Positions 50,283-61,615 are shown, numbered from the stretch's first letter. The stretch: DNA of 64,000 nt from Pseudomonas cremoris (GCF_014230465.1 NZ_JAAXCY010000017.1:54204-118203); one strand, 5' to 3'. Program-made: numbers and translations. Notes: a model not told the origin generated them from the letters alone.

Positions 50283-51587
50283 TCACAGCGCGATGCGCAC
50301 CTGCGCGCACAACCCGCCACCGACCCGGTTGCTCAAGGTCAGTGACCCACCGATCGCCACCGCCAACTGCTGCGCAATCGCCAGGCCCAGCCCGGTACCG
50401 CCGGTGCCGCGATTGCGCGAGCTTTCCACCCGATAAAACGGCTGCATCACCTGTACCAGCTCGTCCTCGGCTATGCCGGGGCCGCGGTCCAGGATCTTGA
50501 TCGACAGGTCGCCCGTAGCGGTAGACCCGACCTCCAGCTCCGCCGCACCGGCGAATTTCAGGGCATTGTCCACCAGGTTCACCAGCACCCGGCGCAGGGC
50601 GTGGGGACGGGTGTCGAGAACCACCGCACTCTTGCCGCTGAGGCTGACGGATTTGTGCATGTCCTGATAGTCAAATACCAGGCTGTCGAGAAACGCGTCG
50701 ACGTCGATACGGTGGCTGGCTTCGGTGGCGCCGTGGACGCTGCGCGCATAGGCCACGCCCTCGCGCACCAAGTGCTCCATCTCGCTGAGGTCGCTCCAGA
50801 GTTTGTCGCGGTCGGCGGAGTCGTCCATGAATTCGGCGCGCAGTTTCATGCGGGTGATCGGCGTTTGCAGGTCATGGGAAATCGCCGCGAGGATCTGCAT
50901 GCGCTCCTTGAGGTATTCGGCGATACGCTTTTGCATTTGGTTGAACGCAGCGGCGGCATGGGCCACTTCGGTCGGTCCTTGCTCATCCAGTGGCGTGGGA
51001 TGGGCGTTGGGGTCAAGCGTTTCCACGGCCTGTGCCAGACGCGTCAGCGGACGGACTGCCAGGCGCACGGCGAACCAGGTGCAGCCCAGCAACAGCGCCA
51101 GTTGCAGCAACAACACCACCGGCAGCCAATACGCGACGGGGAGTGCGGCGGGGCGCACGTCAACGGTGATCGGGCTGCCATCAGCCAGGGTGAGGTGCGC
51201 CTGGAAATGCTTCTGTACGCCTGGAATATCGCGAAACGTCAGCGCGTAGTGTTCGCCCAGCGCGTCGGAAATCGACTTGGCGGCCATGGGCACATCGTCG
51301 CCGCCCATTGGCTCTCCGTTTTCACCGGCGTTGAGCAGGTACTGGTAATTCTGCCGGTCCAGGCGCGGCAGCCAGTTGGCCCGCTCGTTGGCGGGCAGGC
51401 GGTCGAGGATCGCTACCGAAGTGGACACATCGTTTTCCAGGTTGCCCAGCATCGCGGTGCGCGCGCTGATATAGCGCTCATAGAATTGCGCACTGAAGGA
51501 CAGCCCGTGGGCGCACACCAGGCTGATCAGAAAGATCAGCGTTAACTGCGACGCCAGGGTGCGGGGCCAGCCGAGCCGGATGTTCAT
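50283..51587 (-). CDS. two-component sensor histidine kinase
   Basis: This 434-residue inner-membrane kinase has a first membrane span at residues about 11-31 and a periplasmic stretch of about 120 residues. A second span near 150-172 (LPVAYWLPVVLLLQLALLLG) is followed by a HAMP linker (RLAVRPLTRLAQAVETLDP). The H box AISHDLQTPITRMKLR holds the phosphorylated histidine. The ATP lid shows NLVDNALKFAG, DRGPGIAEDEL and TGLGLAIAQQL. It overlaps the upstream regulator gene by four bases. The signal is not recognisable. Confidence 0.92.
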   Translation of the reverse strand: MNIRLGWPRTLASQLTLIFLISLVCAHGLSFSAQFYERYISARTAMLGNLENDVSTSVAILDRLPANERANWLPRLDRQNYQYLLNAGENGEPMGGDDVPMAAKSISDALGEHYALTFRDIPGVQKHFQAHLTLADGSPITVDVRPAALPVAYWLPVVLLLQLALLLGCTWFAVRLAVRPLTRLAQAVETLDPNAHPTPLDEQGPTEVAHAAAAFNQMQKRIAEYLKERMQILAAISHDLQTPITRMKLRAEFMDDSADRDKLWSDLSEMEHLVREGVAYARSVHGATEASHRIDVDAFLDSLVFDYQDMHKSVSLSGKSAVVLDTRPHALRRVLVNLVDNALKFAGAAELEVGSTATGDLSIKILDRGPGIAEDELVQVMQPFYRVESSRNRGTGGTGLGLAIAQQLAVAIGGSLTLSNRVGGGLCAQVRIAL

Positions 51588-52324
51588 TGATCGGCCCCGA
51601 GGATTTCCACGGCCAGGGAGAACACGTAACCCTCGCTGCGCACGGTCTTGATATAGGCCGGCTCGCGCGCATCATCCAACAGGCGCTGGCGCAGGCGGCT
51701 CACCAGCAAGTCGATGGAGCGGTCGAACAGGTCGGCATCGCGGCCTTGGGTGAGGTTGAGCAACTGGTCGCGATTGAGCACCCGTTGGGGGTGGTCGAGG
51801 AACACCCGCAGCAGGCGGTATTCGGCGCCGCTCAGGGCCACCAGGGTGTCGTCTTCGTCCAGCAGGTGACGGGCGGTGGTGTCCAGGCGCCAGCGACCAA
51901 AACGGATCAGCCGCCCGGTTTCGCTCACCACCAGGTTCGGCGGTAGCATCCGCGTGCGGCGCAACACGGCGTTGATACGCGCCAGCAGTTCGCGGGCGGC
52001 GAAGGGTTTGACCAGGTAATCATCGGCGCCCATCTCCAGGCCGATGATGCGGTCGGTTTCATCGTTGCGGGCGGTGAGCATCAACACCGGCGTGGCCTTG
52101 TGCTTGCCCACCCGCAGCTCGCGGCACAACTGCAAACCGTCGTCGCCGGGCATCATGATGTCCAGCACGATCAGGTCCACCGGCGTGGTGTCGAGGAAGC
52201 TGCGCATCTGCCGGCCGTCGGCGACCACGGTGGTGCGCATGCCGTTCTTTTTCAGATAGTTGCCCACCAGTTCGCGGATCTCCCGATCGTCGTCGACGAT
52301 CAGGATGTGATCGACATGATCCAT
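51584..52324 (-). CDS. OmpR-family response regulator
   Basis: This 246-residue regulator has a receiver domain (ILIVDDDREIRELV acid pocket, LIVLDIMMPGDDG with the phospho-Asp, MLTARNDE, GADDYLVKPF). An OmpR-type winged helix follows (ALSGAEYRLLRVFLDHPQRVLNRDQLL and VSRLRQRL). It pairs with the adjacent kinase, with ATGA overlap. The pair is read away from the oxygenase-transporter operon. The target genes are unknown. Confidence 0.93.
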   Translation of the reverse strand: MDHVDHILIVDDDREIRELVGNYLKKNGMRTTVVADGRQMRSFLDTTPVDLIVLDIMMPGDDGLQLCRELRVGKHKATPVLMLTARNDETDRIIGLEMGADDYLVKPFAARELLARINAVLRRTRMLPPNLVVSETGRLIRFGRWRLDTTARHLLDEDDTLVALSGAEYRLLRVFLDHPQRVLNRDQLLNLTQGRDADLFDRSIDLLVSRLRQRLLDDAREPAYIKTVRSEGYVFSLAVEILGADQ

Positions 52325-52574
52325 GCTGCCTTCCTCGTTGAATACTCGTTGTCGCGCAGTCTAGCCACTGTCGACGCGCTTGCCTTGTGCCCTTTGTATT
52401 GCAGTGTATCTGGCGATAAAGAGATACACGACGAAGCAAAAAACCAGGCATGGCGACGCCTTGAAGCATCTACCGGCGCGCCTAAGCTAATTCTAAAAAG
52501 ATATTTATTGGAGGTTTTTAAGATCGTTTAGCTTGAACGCTTCTACAGGCATTTGTTCAGGGAGCGAGCCGCTG
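52325..52574. promoter_or_regulatory. divergent promoter region
   Basis: These 250 bases separate the response regulator from the oxygenase gene. The last 80 are AT-rich, with a GGAGG at 52510-52514 that serves no convincing start. No defined operator could be named. Confidence 0.3.
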
Positions 52575-53612
52575 ATGTCTCACGTGCAATCGATCACCAC
52601 CTTGCCATTGCTGGACCTGTCGCAGCTCGATGGCAGCCCGCAACAGCGCCAGCAATTTCTGGATGAGCTGCGCCTGGCGGCGCGACATATCGGCTTTTTC
52701 TACCTTACCGGCCATGGCATCGACCCGGCATTGCTGGCCCAGGTGCAGCAACAGGCGCGGGCGTTTTTTGCCTTGCCCGACGCCGACAAGCTGGACGTGG
52801 GCATGATCAATTCACCGCACTTTCGCGGCTACAACCGTGCCGCCTCGGAAATTACCCGCGGTCAGCCAGACCTGCGCGAACAGTTCGACGTTGGCGCCGA
52901 GCGTGAGCCCTTGGCCGTCGATCAATACCCCGACGCCTGGGCCCGCTTGCAAGGCCCGAACCAATGGCCAAGTGCGCTGCCCGACCTCAAGCCGTTGGTA
53001 CTCGGCTGGCAACAGGCGATGACGCAAATGGCCCTGCGCCTGCTGCGCGCATTCGCCCAGGCCTTGTCGCTGCCGGAAAATGCGTTTGATGCGCTGTACG
53101 GCGACAAACCCAACGAACATATCAAGCTGATCCGCTACCCCGGCCGGCATGCCCAGCAGAGTCGCCAAGGTGTGGGGGCGCACAAGGATTCCGGGTTTCT
53201 CAGCTTCCTGCTGCAAGACCAGCAAGCCGGCTTGCAGGTGGAGGTGGAAGAGGGCCGCTGGATTGATGCGTTACCGCGCCCCGACACGCTGGTGGTGAAC
53301 ATTGGCGAACTGTTGGAACTGGCCAGCAACGGTTACCTGCGTGCCACCGTGCACCGGGTGGTGTCGCCGCCGGTAGGCAGCGAGCGCCTGTCTTTGGCGT
53401 TTTTCCTGGGCGCGCAATTGGACGCAGTGGTGCCGGTGTACCAACTGGCGCCGCAGCTTCTGCGTGATGCCCATGGCCCCGAAAGCGACCCGCGCAACCC
53501 GCTGCTGCGCGACGTTGGTTGGAACTACCTCAAAGGCCGCCTGCGTTCCCACCCGGATGTCGCCCAACGTTTCTACGTCGACGCCACACTTCCCCAAGCA
53601 CTGTCCGCCTGA
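52575..53612 (+). CDS. isopenicillin-N-synthase-like Fe(II)/2-oxoglutarate oxygenase
   Basis: This 345-residue cytoplasmic enzyme has the DIOX_N front (LPLLDLSQL, AARHIGFFYLTGHGI) and the jelly-roll iron core. The iron ligands His and Asp lie in AHKDSGFLS, the distal His in ATVHRVVSPP, and SERLSLAFF gives the 2-oxoglutarate arginine. ATG 52575 follows GGGAG. A TTG at 52533 is less likely. It is the first gene of a run with the methionine-type importer (13-base gap), so it probably acts on the imported, perhaps sulfur-containing, compound. That substrate is not known. Confidence 0.88.
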   Translation: MSHVQSITTLPLLDLSQLDGSPQQRQQFLDELRLAARHIGFFYLTGHGIDPALLAQVQQQARAFFALPDADKLDVGMINSPHFRGYNRAASEITRGQPDLREQFDVGAEREPLAVDQYPDAWARLQGPNQWPSALPDLKPLVLGWQQAMTQMALRLLRAFAQALSLPENAFDALYGDKPNEHIKLIRYPGRHAQQSRQGVGAHKDSGFLSFLLQDQQAGLQVEVEEGRWIDALPRPDTLVVNIGELLELASNGYLRATVHRVVSPPVGSERLSLAFFLGAQLDAVVPVYQLAPQLLRDAHGPESDPRNPLLRDVGWNYLKGRLRSHPDVAQRFYVDATLPQALSA

Positions 53613-53625
53613 TCTGGAGCTCACT

Positions 53626-54420
53626 ATGTTGAAGAAATCCGCCCTTACCCTGGCAGTGTTGCTGGCCTCATTCACCGTGTCGGCCGCCGATGCCTTGCGC
53701 GTCGCCGCCGACCCGATTCCCCACGCGCAGATCCTTGAATACGTGCAGAAGCTCGACCCGAGCCTGAAGCTGAAAATCATCGAGATCCCCAGCGGCGTGA
53801 ACTCCAATGAGCTGCTGGCCCATGGTGATGTGGACGCCAATTACTTCCAGCACCTGCCGTACCTCAATTCCCAGGAACAGGCCCTCGGCCAGAAATTCGC
53901 AGTGGCCGCCACCGTGCACATCGAGCCGTTGGGCATCTACTCCCATCGCCACACCAGCCTGGCCCAGGTGCCCGACAAGGGCACAGTGGCGGTGCCCAAC
54001 AACGTTACCAACCTCAGCCGCGCCTTGTACCTGCTGCAAGCCAATGGCCTGATCAAGCTCAAGCCGGGCTTCAATGACGCATCCAAGGACCAGGCCACGC
54101 CCAAAGACATCGCTGAAAACCCCAAGCACTTGAAGATCCTCGAAATCGAGTCACCGCAGATTCCGCGCGCACTGGATGACGTGGACCTGGCGGTGATCAA
54201 CGGCAACTTCGCCCTGGAAGCGGGCCTGTCGCCAGCCAAGGATGCATTGGGCCTGGAAGCGGCCAAGGGCAACCCTTACGCGAATATCCTGGTGACTACG
54301 CCGAAACTGCAGGACGACCCACGCATCCAGCGGTTGGCCAAGGACCTGCGTTCGCCGGAAGTGGCCAAGTTCATTACCGAGAAATACGCCGGCTCGGTGA
54401 TTCCGGTGGCGGTCGAATGA
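53626..54420 (+). CDS. metQ: MetQ/NlpA-family substrate-binding protein of an ABC importer
   Basis: This 264-residue periplasmic protein is of the NlpA/MetQ family, which binds methionine or related compounds. A signal peptide ends near residue 21 (TVSAADA). No lipobox cysteine is present, unlike the lipoprotein form in E. coli. Family motifs include [60 protein letters not shown] and [11 protein letters not shown]. It overlaps the ATPase gene by ATGA. Confidence 0.9.
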   Translation: MLKKSALTLAVLLASFTVSAADALRVAADPIPHAQILEYVQKLDPSLKLKIIEIPSGVNSNELLAHGDVDANYFQHLPYLNSQEQALGQKFAVAATVHIEPLGIYSHRHTSLAQVPDKGTVAVPNNVTNLSRALYLLQANGLIKLKPGFNDASKDQATPKDIAENPKHLKILEIESPQIPRALDDVDLAVINGNFALEAGLSPAKDALGLEAAKGNPYANILVTTPKLQDDPRIQRLAKDLRSPEVAKFITEKYAGSVIPVAVE

Positions 54421-55163
54421 TCATCGTCGAGGGCGTCAGCAAAACCTACGCAAACGGCCAGCCTGCTGCGCTGGATAACGTGTCGTTGCAGATTGCCGAC
54501 GGCTCGATCTTTGGCATCGTCGGGCGCAGCGGCGCGGGTAAAAGTACCTTGCTGCGCTGCCTCAACCTGCTGGAACGGCCGACGTCCGGGCGCATCCTGC
54601 TGGATGGCCAGGACCTCACCCAACTCAGCGACAAACAATTGCGCGAGCAACGCCAGCGCATCGGCATGATCTTCCAGGGCTTCAATTTGCTGCATTCGCG
54701 CAACGTGGCCGACAACGTGGCGGTGCCGCTGGAAATCGCCAACGTCCCCAAGGCCGAGCGCGCGGCACGGGTGGCAGAGTTGTTGGCGTTGGTGGGGCTG
54801 AGCGACAAGGCCCAGGCGTTTCCTTCGCAGTTGTCGGGCGGGCAGAAACAGCGCGTGGGCATTGCCCGCGCCTTGGCGGCACGCCCGGCGTATCTGCTGT
54901 CGGATGAAGCCACCAGCGCCCTGGACCCGGAGACCACCGCGTCGATCCTTGAACTGCTACGCGACATCAACCGTCAGCTCGGCGTGACTATCGTGCTGAT
55001 CACCCATGAGCTGGAGGTGGTCAAGGCCATTTGCGACAGCGCGGTATCCCTGGCGGAGGGCCGCGTGGTGGAAAGCGGCACGCTGGTGCAGCTCCAGGCC
55101 GACCCATCCTCGCGTTTGGGTCGTTCGTTGGCAACGAGCCTGCAAGTGGTGAGGGCGGTATGA
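54417..55163 (+). CDS. metN: MetN-like ABC importer ATPase, short form lacking the NIL regulatory domain
   Basis: This 248-residue ATPase has Walker [12 protein letters not shown]-loop IFQGFNLL, signature [16 protein letters not shown], Walker [14 protein letters not shown] and switch ITHELEV. Canonical MetN has a C-terminal NIL domain of roughly 90 residues through which methionine blocks transport. This protein stops right after the ATPase core, so that feedback should be missing. It overlaps both neighbours by ATGA. Confidence 0.9.
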   Translation: MIIVEGVSKTYANGQPAALDNVSLQIADGSIFGIVGRSGAGKSTLLRCLNLLERPTSGRILLDGQDLTQLSDKQLREQRQRIGMIFQGFNLLHSRNVADNVAVPLEIANVPKAERAARVAELLALVGLSDKAQAFPSQLSGGQKQRVGIARALAARPAYLLSDEATSALDPETTASILELLRDINRQLGVTIVLITHELEVVKAICDSAVSLAEGRVVESGTLVQLQADPSSRLGRSLATSLQVVRAV

Positions 55164-55825
55164 AAACCGATTGGAATGACATCGTTCAATTGCTGCTCAA
55201 CGCCACCGGCGAAACCCTGTACATGGTGCTGTTGGCCGGGCTGTTTACCCTGTTGATCGGCCTGCCGTTGGGGGTGTTGCTGTTTGTCAGCCGACGCGAT
55301 GGCTTGCTGCCGTTACCACGCTTGAACCGTGGGTTGGGGGCGGTGATCAACCTGGGGCGTTCATTGCCGTTTGTGGTGATGTTGATCGCGCTGATTCCGC
55401 TGACGCGCCTGATCGTCGGCACCACCTTGGGCAGCACCGCCGCCGTGGTGCCGATCACCATCGGGGCCTTTCCGTTCTTTGCACGCATTGTCGAAACCGC
55501 ACTGGATGAGGTGGACAAAGGCCGCATCGAAGCCATCGTGGCCATGGGCGGTGATATTCGCCATGTGATCCTCAAGGTGCTGTTGCCCGAAGCCCTGCCG
55601 GCGCTGGTGGCCGGGGTGACCTTGACGCTGGTGATGCTGATCGGCTTTTCGTCGATGGCCGGGGTGATCGGCGGCGGCGGATTGGGGGACTTGGCGATTC
55701 GCTATGGTTACCAGCGTTTCAATAACCAGATCATGGTGGTGACGGTGATTGTGCTGGTGTTACTGGTGCAGGGCGTGCAGAGCCTGGGGGACCGGTGCAT
55801 GAGGTCGTTGGCCCATCGCCGATAA
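55160..55825 (+). CDS. metI: MetI-family ABC importer permease
   Basis: This 221-residue inner-membrane permease has about five hydrophobic spans, e.g. [22 protein letters not shown] and [20 protein letters not shown]. The coupling-helix region reads [35 protein letters not shown], as in Met[25 protein letters not shown] is another family mark. It is the last gene of the oxygenase-metQNI unit. Confidence 0.92.
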   Translation: MKTDWNDIVQLLLNATGETLYMVLLAGLFTLLIGLPLGVLLFVSRRDGLLPLPRLNRGLGAVINLGRSLPFVVMLIALIPLTRLIVGTTLGSTAAVVPITIGAFPFFARIVETALDEVDKGRIEAIVAMGGDIRHVILKVLLPEALPALVAGVTLTLVMLIGFSSMAGVIGGGGLGDLAIRYGYQRFNNQIMVVTVIVLVLLVQGVQSLGDRCMRSLAHRR

Positions 55826-55921
55826 ACGGTTATGTACTAATGAATTTTTAATATTTCTAGTTATATGCGCGGCTGGGTAAAGTCACCGTTACTTTTTTAT
55901 CTCGCCGCCGGGAAATTGTTC

Positions 55922-56978
<1,057 letters not shown>

Positions 56979-57001
<23 letters not shown>

Positions 57002-58391
57002 GCAACAATGCCTCGAACAGTCGCTGTGTGTGTGCTTCATCGCTGTGGGCCACATTGAAACGCATTGAATCGTGGTGCGCCGGGTCGTAGCCGAACAGGG
57101 CGCCCGGTGCCAGAACCATGCCTTGCTTCAAGGCTTCCTGGGCCAGCCATTCGCCGTCCACCCCTTGGGGCAGGCGCGCCCAGATAAACATCCCGCCTTC
57201 ATACGCCATCGGCAGTTCGCAGCCGCATCGCTTGAGCCATTGTTCCACGCGCCCACCGGCCTCCATCAGGCGTTGGACCATGCGCTTGCGGTGCTTGGCA
57301 TAACTGCCTTCGCTGAGCATGCGGTACACAATCTGCTCGAACAGTTCCGAGGTAATACCGCCGCTCATCAACTTCATGTTGGTGAGGTTGGCGGCCAGTT
57401 GCGGTGCGGCCACTACGTAGCTGACGCGCGCGTTGGCGCTGAGGATCTTGGAGAACCCCGACAGGTAGGTCACATGCTCCAGCCCCGCAAGCGCGGCCAG
57501 GCGTGCAGGTGGATTGGGGTGCAGGTCGCCGTAGAGGTCGTCCTCGACAATATGGCAGTGATACTGCTGGGTCAGTTGCAGCAGGCGAAACGCCTGGCTT
57601 GGGCTGAATGAATGGCCGGTAGGGTTCTGCAACACGCTGGTGGTGAGGTACAGGCTGGGGCGGTGCTCGGCCAGCAGCTGTTCGAGGGCGTTGAAGTCGA
57701 AACCGTCGGGACGGCGCTGGATTGTCACCACCTTGACCCCGTGCAAGGCCAGGTTGGCGTGGAAGTTGAAGTAGCACGGCGCATCCAGCAGCACCGTGTC
57801 GCCAGGACGGGCGAGCAGGCGCATGAGCATGTCCAGGCCTTGCACGGTGTTGGGTGTGGTGATGATCTGTTCGACGGATACCGACAGGCCTTCGCCGTGC
57901 AGCTTTTGTTGCAGGGCCTGGCGCAGTGGCAGCAGCCCGGCGGGCGTGCCCAACCCGGCGATGCGCAACGACGGCGCGCGCACCGCACTGCGCATGGCCT
58001 GGCGGATGGCTTCGTTGTCGAGCCAATCTTCCGGCAGGTGGCCGCCGCCGGGGCGTCGGTCGCCATGGGCGATGGCCAATGGGCGGCGTAACACGCTGAG
58101 CAGGTCTTGCGGCAGCAAGTCCACCCAGGTCGACGAAGCGGGGCGCACGGTCTCCATCGCCACGAAATAGCCACGGCCTTGGCTTGAGGTGAGCAGGTTG
58201 CGCCCGCGCAGGCGGTCCAGTGCTTCGTTGAGGGTGAACTTGCTGACGCCCAGGGTCTGGGTCAGTTCGCGCACCGACGGCAACTTGCTGCCGGGCGCCC
58301 ATTCGCCGTTTTCGATGGCCTGGCTGAACGCCTCGACAATCTGTTGCACCTTGGGCGTGCCAGGCACAAAGGCGATGGCGGAGACAAACAT
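56979..58391 (-). CDS. MocR/PdxR-type regulator: GntR helix-turn-helix fused to an aminotransferase domain
   Basis: This 470-residue protein has a GntR winged helix at residues about 15-80 ([25 protein letters not shown]) and a class I aminotransferase-like domain after it. That domain includes [27 protein letters not shown] and [16 protein letters not shown], where the lysine should bind PLP. Such proteins sense PLP or an amino compound and bind DNA. It diverges from a LysE-type exporter, with an inverted repeat between them, so it probably controls that gene and itself. Confidence 0.92.
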
Positions 58392-58423
58392 GATGCGTCC
58401 TTGTGTTTGCTGGTGATTTTACC

Positions 58424-58457
58424 GGTAAAGTCCGGGCGGATTAGGCCTGACTTTACC
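58424..58457. promoter_or_regulatory. inverted repeat, candidate operator of the MocR-LysE pair
   Basis: GGTAAAGTC (58424-58432) and GACTTTACC (58449-58457) form a perfect nine-base inverted repeat with a 16-base spacer. A further CCGGTAAA-like half lies at its left edge. It lies in the 123-base divergent gap between the regulator and the exporter, where MocR operators are expected. Confidence 0.6.
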
Positions 58458-58514
58458 TGCCGCGTGCAATGGCACTTGCCTAGACTGCAGGCTCTTCCCT
58501 CCAGGCCCCCGCCC

Positions 58515-59147
58515 ATGACCAGCGCGCTGACCCTTTCTTCGTTCCTGTACTTCCTGCTGTTTTGCACCACCATCACTTTCAGTCCTGGCCCGATGACCCT
58601 GCTGCTGTTGAGCCTTGGGCTGAAAGACGGCTTGCGCCGTTCGATCCCGGCGCAGGTGGGCGCCAGCGTGTCGTACCTGATTTCGATCCTGATCTTTGCC
58701 GTGGGCTTCTCGGAGTTGATCAAGGGCAACCTGGCCATAACCCAGGGCATCCAGTTGGTCGGCGTGGCCTACATCCTCTACCTGGCCTACAAGCAGTGGA
58801 CCAGCAGCGGTGTGTCGATCGACAAGGGCGCAGGCGTGGAAGGCGCGCGAAGCCTGTTCGGCAAGGGTTTTCTGACCGGGTTCTCCAACCCCAAGGCGAT
58901 CATCATGTTCAGCGCCGTGTTCCCGCAGTTCGCCGGGGCAGGGGGGCACAACTCATCGGTGGATATCGCCATCCTTGGCTTGACCTTCCTGTTGCTGCAA
59001 TTCGCCAGTGGCTGCCTGTACTGCTATTTCGGCCAGCGCATCAAGCACGTGCTGGAGAACCCTCAGCGCCGAGTGCTGTTGCAGCGGGCCACGGCGGTGT
59101 TGTTGCTGGGGGTGGCGTTCATGTTGGCCCGAGGTTTCTCCCATTGA
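58515..59147 (+). CDS. LysE/RhtB-family amino-acid exporter
   Basis: This 210-residue inner-membrane exporter has six hydrophobic spans. The family motif TFSPGPMTLLLLSLGLKDGLRRS is near the N-terminus, and LTGFSNPKAIIMFSAVFPQF lies in the middle. It should pump out an amino acid or related compound. Pairing with a divergent PLP-type regulator suggests the cargo is an amino acid that regulator senses. ATG 58515 is the only good start. Confidence 0.92.
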   Translation: MTSALTLSSFLYFLLFCTTITFSPGPMTLLLLSLGLKDGLRRSIPAQVGASVSYLISILIFAVGFSELIKGNLAITQGIQLVGVAYILYLAYKQWTSSGVSIDKGAGVEGARSLFGKGFLTGFSNPKAIIMFSAVFPQFAGAGGHNSSVDIAILGLTFLLLQFASGCLYCYFGQRIKHVLENPQRRVLLQRATAVLLLGVAFMLARGFSH

Positions 59148-59239
59148 CGGAATGTGAGCGGGCTGAGCTTATGAGCGGTAGTGGCGATTTGCCGTTGCCC
59201 TGATAGACTCCACGCATCAATCCAGGATCACACCAGACC

Positions 59240-60298
59240 ATGCCAGTCGCCGGAGGAAAGGGACTTCCGCTCGCTTCACGCTTGTATAAATCCCGCACCC
59301 TGGGGCTGTCGCTCGGATTTGTGTGCGTGGTGTTTGGCATGTACCCGCTGCACCCACCGATCTGGGTGTGGGTGTGGATGGTGATCAACGCTTTTGTCTG
59401 GCCCCATCTGGCGTTTCAATCCTCGCTACGAACAAGCAATACGTTGCGCAGTGAACGGCGCAACCTGCTGTTCGACTCCTTCTGCGGTGGGTTTTGGGTC
59501 GGTGCCATGCACTTCAATCCGCTGCCCAGCGTGACCACCTTGTCGATGATGACCATGAACAACGTGGCCATTGGCGGCCCGCGCTTCATGCTGGCAGGGT
59601 GGGTGGCGCAGGGGTTGGGTATCGGCGCGTCGCTGCTGATCTTCGCCCCGGCCTTTATCGCGGTAACCACCCAGACCCAGTTGTATGCGTGCCTGCCGAT
59701 CCTGATGGTGTACCCACTGGCCTTGGGCTGGATCTGTTATCGCCAAGCCGTGACCCTGGCCCGGCACAAACGCGAACTGCTGGCCCTGAGTCGCACCGAC
59801 AGCTTGTCCGGCCTGCTCAACCACGGTGCCTGGAAGGACCATCTTGAAATCGAATTCCAACGCTGCCGCCGAGGCCCGGCGGGGGCGGCGATTGCGTTGA
59901 TCGACATCGACCACTTCAAGGTCATCAACGACACCTACGGCCATGTCACCGGCGATATCGTCCTGCGCCAACTGAGCAAGGTGCTGCGCCAGAACCTGCG
60001 GGCCACTGACCTTGCCGGGCGGTATGGCGGTGATGAGTTTTGCGTAATCCTGCCAGACATGCCGCTCAACCGCGCCACCGAAGTAATGGACGCCTTGCGC
60101 GATCGCTTCAACGCCCTGGCCTATGCCCAGGACCCCACCTTGCGCGCCAGCCTGAGCATCGGTTTGGCGCCGTATCAACCGGCCCATGCTGACTCGACCA
60201 GCTGGTTGAACGACGCCGACCAGGCGTTGTACGAAGCCAAGAGCAGCGGGCGCAACCGCGTCAGTTCGGTGCAGGGGAGTTGGTTGCGATCGATCTAG
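59240..60298 (+). CDS. MASE2-GGDEF diguanylate cyclase
   Basis: This 352-residue protein has a MASE2 membrane sensor region (several hydrophobic spans in residues 20-170, e.g. LGLSLGFVCVVFGMYPLHPPIWVWVWMV region) followed by a GGDEF domain. The active-site loop is RYGGDEFCVIL, with substrate-binding IDIDHFKVINDTYGHVTGD. It should make c-di-GMP at the inner membrane. No RxxD inhibitory site could be placed with confidence. It resembles AdrA/DgcC in architecture. Confidence 0.93.
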   Translation: MPVAGGKGLPLASRLYKSRTLGLSLGFVCVVFGMYPLHPPIWVWVWMVINAFVWPHLAFQSSLRTSNTLRSERRNLLFDSFCGGFWVGAMHFNPLPSVTTLSMMTMNNVAIGGPRFMLAGWVAQGLGIGASLLIFAPAFIAVTTQTQLYACLPILMVYPLALGWICYRQAVTLARHKRELLALSRTDSLSGLLNHGAWKDHLEIEFQRCRRGPAGAAIALIDIDHFKVINDTYGHVTGDIVLRQLSKVLRQNLRATDLAGRYGGDEFCVILPDMPLNRATEVMDALRDRFNALAYAQDPTLRASLSIGLAPYQPAHADSTSWLNDADQALYEAKSSGRNRVSSVQGSWLRSI

Positions 60299-60346
60299 TG
60301 GGGTAGGGTGTGGCGGCACCTTCCAACAAAAAACAAGGATCGGTTC

Positions 60347-61576
60347 ATGCTCTTCAACTTCCCCCGCACCCTCCTGGCCGCCACGCTGGCCTTGTCCTTC
60401 GCCCTGCCGGCCTACAGCGCCGAACCGCACAAACAGATCCAGGCCCAATCCGAACACTACAAGGCCGATGCCCTGAAACTGCTGGAGCGCCTGGTCAATA
60501 TTGACTCCGGCTCGGGCTACGGGCCCGGCCTGACCCAAGTCAGCGACATCGCCATCGATGAGTTGAAACAACTGGGCTTCGAGATCGAACGCGTGCCGGA
60601 TGCAGCCGCCAACAGCAGCCATGTGATCGCTACCCTCAAGGGCACGGGCAAGGCGAAGATCCTGCTGATGGCTCATATGGACACGGTGTTCAAGGAAGGC
60701 TCCGCCGCCGAGCGCCCGTTCCATATCAAGGATGGCCGCGCCTATGGCCCCGGCGTGATGGATGACAAGGGCGGCATCGTCGCCGGCATCTACGCGCTTA
60801 AAGTCCTCAAGGACCAGGGCTTCAAGGACTACGCGCAGATCACCTTCCTGCTCGACGCCAGCGAAGAAACCGGCTCCGACATCGCCTCCGACCTCATCCG
60901 CAAAACCGCCAAGGGCCACGACGTGACCCTCAACCTCGAACCCGGCCGCCCAGCCGATGGTTTGGTGGTGTGGCGCAAAGGCAGCGCGACTGCCGTTGTG
61001 GAGGTTAAAGGCAAAGCCGCCCACGCCGGCGTCGCCCCAGAACTGGGCCGCAACGCCGCGATGGAAGCGGCGCACCAGATTTTGCAACTGGGCAAGTTGG
61101 GGGATGAAGAGAAGAAAACCACCATCAACTTTACCGTGCTCAAGGCGGGGGATCGGGTAAACGTGATTCCTGATCAAGCCACGGCAAAAGCCGACGTGCG
61201 TGCGGCGTTGCCGGAAGAGTTTGATCGTATCGAGAAGGATTTGGCGCGGGTGTCGGCCAACAAGTTGATCCCGGAGACCGAGGTAAAAACCAGCCTGCAA
61301 CGTGGTCTGCCACCGATGCCGCAGACACCTGAGTCGGACAAGTTGGTAGCGATTGCCCAGGGGATCTATGGGGAGTTGGGCAAGAAGTTGACGATCGAAG
61401 GCAGCGGTGGCGCGGCAGATGCGAGTTTGTCGGCTGGGGTGGGGACACCGACGTTGGATGGGTTTGGGATTGTGGGGGGCAATATTCATACGCCAGAAGA
61501 GTATGCGGAGGTGGAGAGTGTGGCGCCGCGGGTTTATTTGCTTAGCCGTATGATTATGGAGTTGAGTAAGCGCTGA
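60347..61576 (+). CDS. secreted M20-family glutamate carboxypeptidase (CPG2-like)
   Basis: This 409-residue zinc peptidase has a signal peptide ending near residue 23 (ALPAYSAE), so it is periplasmic. Metal-site motifs are AHMDTVF, GPGVMDDKGG and LDASEETGS, with KAAHAGVAPELGRNAAMEAAH in the dimerisation domain and GGAADASL later. The pattern matches carboxypeptidase G2 from a Pseudomonas strain, which removes C-terminal glutamate from folates. The actual substrate could be another N-acyl amino acid. ATG 60347 has AAGGAT upstream. Confidence 0.92.
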   Translation: MLFNFPRTLLAATLALSFALPAYSAEPHKQIQAQSEHYKADALKLLERLVNIDSGSGYGPGLTQVSDIAIDELKQLGFEIERVPDAAANSSHVIATLKGTGKAKILLMAHMDTVFKEGSAAERPFHIKDGRAYGPGVMDDKGGIVAGIYALKVLKDQGFKDYAQITFLLDASEETGSDIASDLIRKTAKGHDVTLNLEPGRPADGLVVWRKGSATAVVEVKGKAAHAGVAPELGRNAAMEAAHQILQLGKLGDEEKKTTINFTVLKAGDRVNVIPDQATAKADVRAALPEEFDRIEKDLARVSANKLIPETEVKTSLQRGLPPMPQTPESDKLVAIAQGIYGELGKKLTIEGSGGAADASLSAGVGTPTLDGFGIVGGNIHTPEEYAEVESVAPRVYLLSRMIMELSKR

Positions 61577-61615
61577 TCGGGTTGGGCGGTTTGCCCGCTT
61601 GATGGTGGAACCGAT

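Noticed and set aside
59426..61489. 687-codon minus-strand frame opposite the cyclase and the carboxypeptidase
   Set aside because: Antisense to two genes with intact catalytic motifs; no protein family features of its own.
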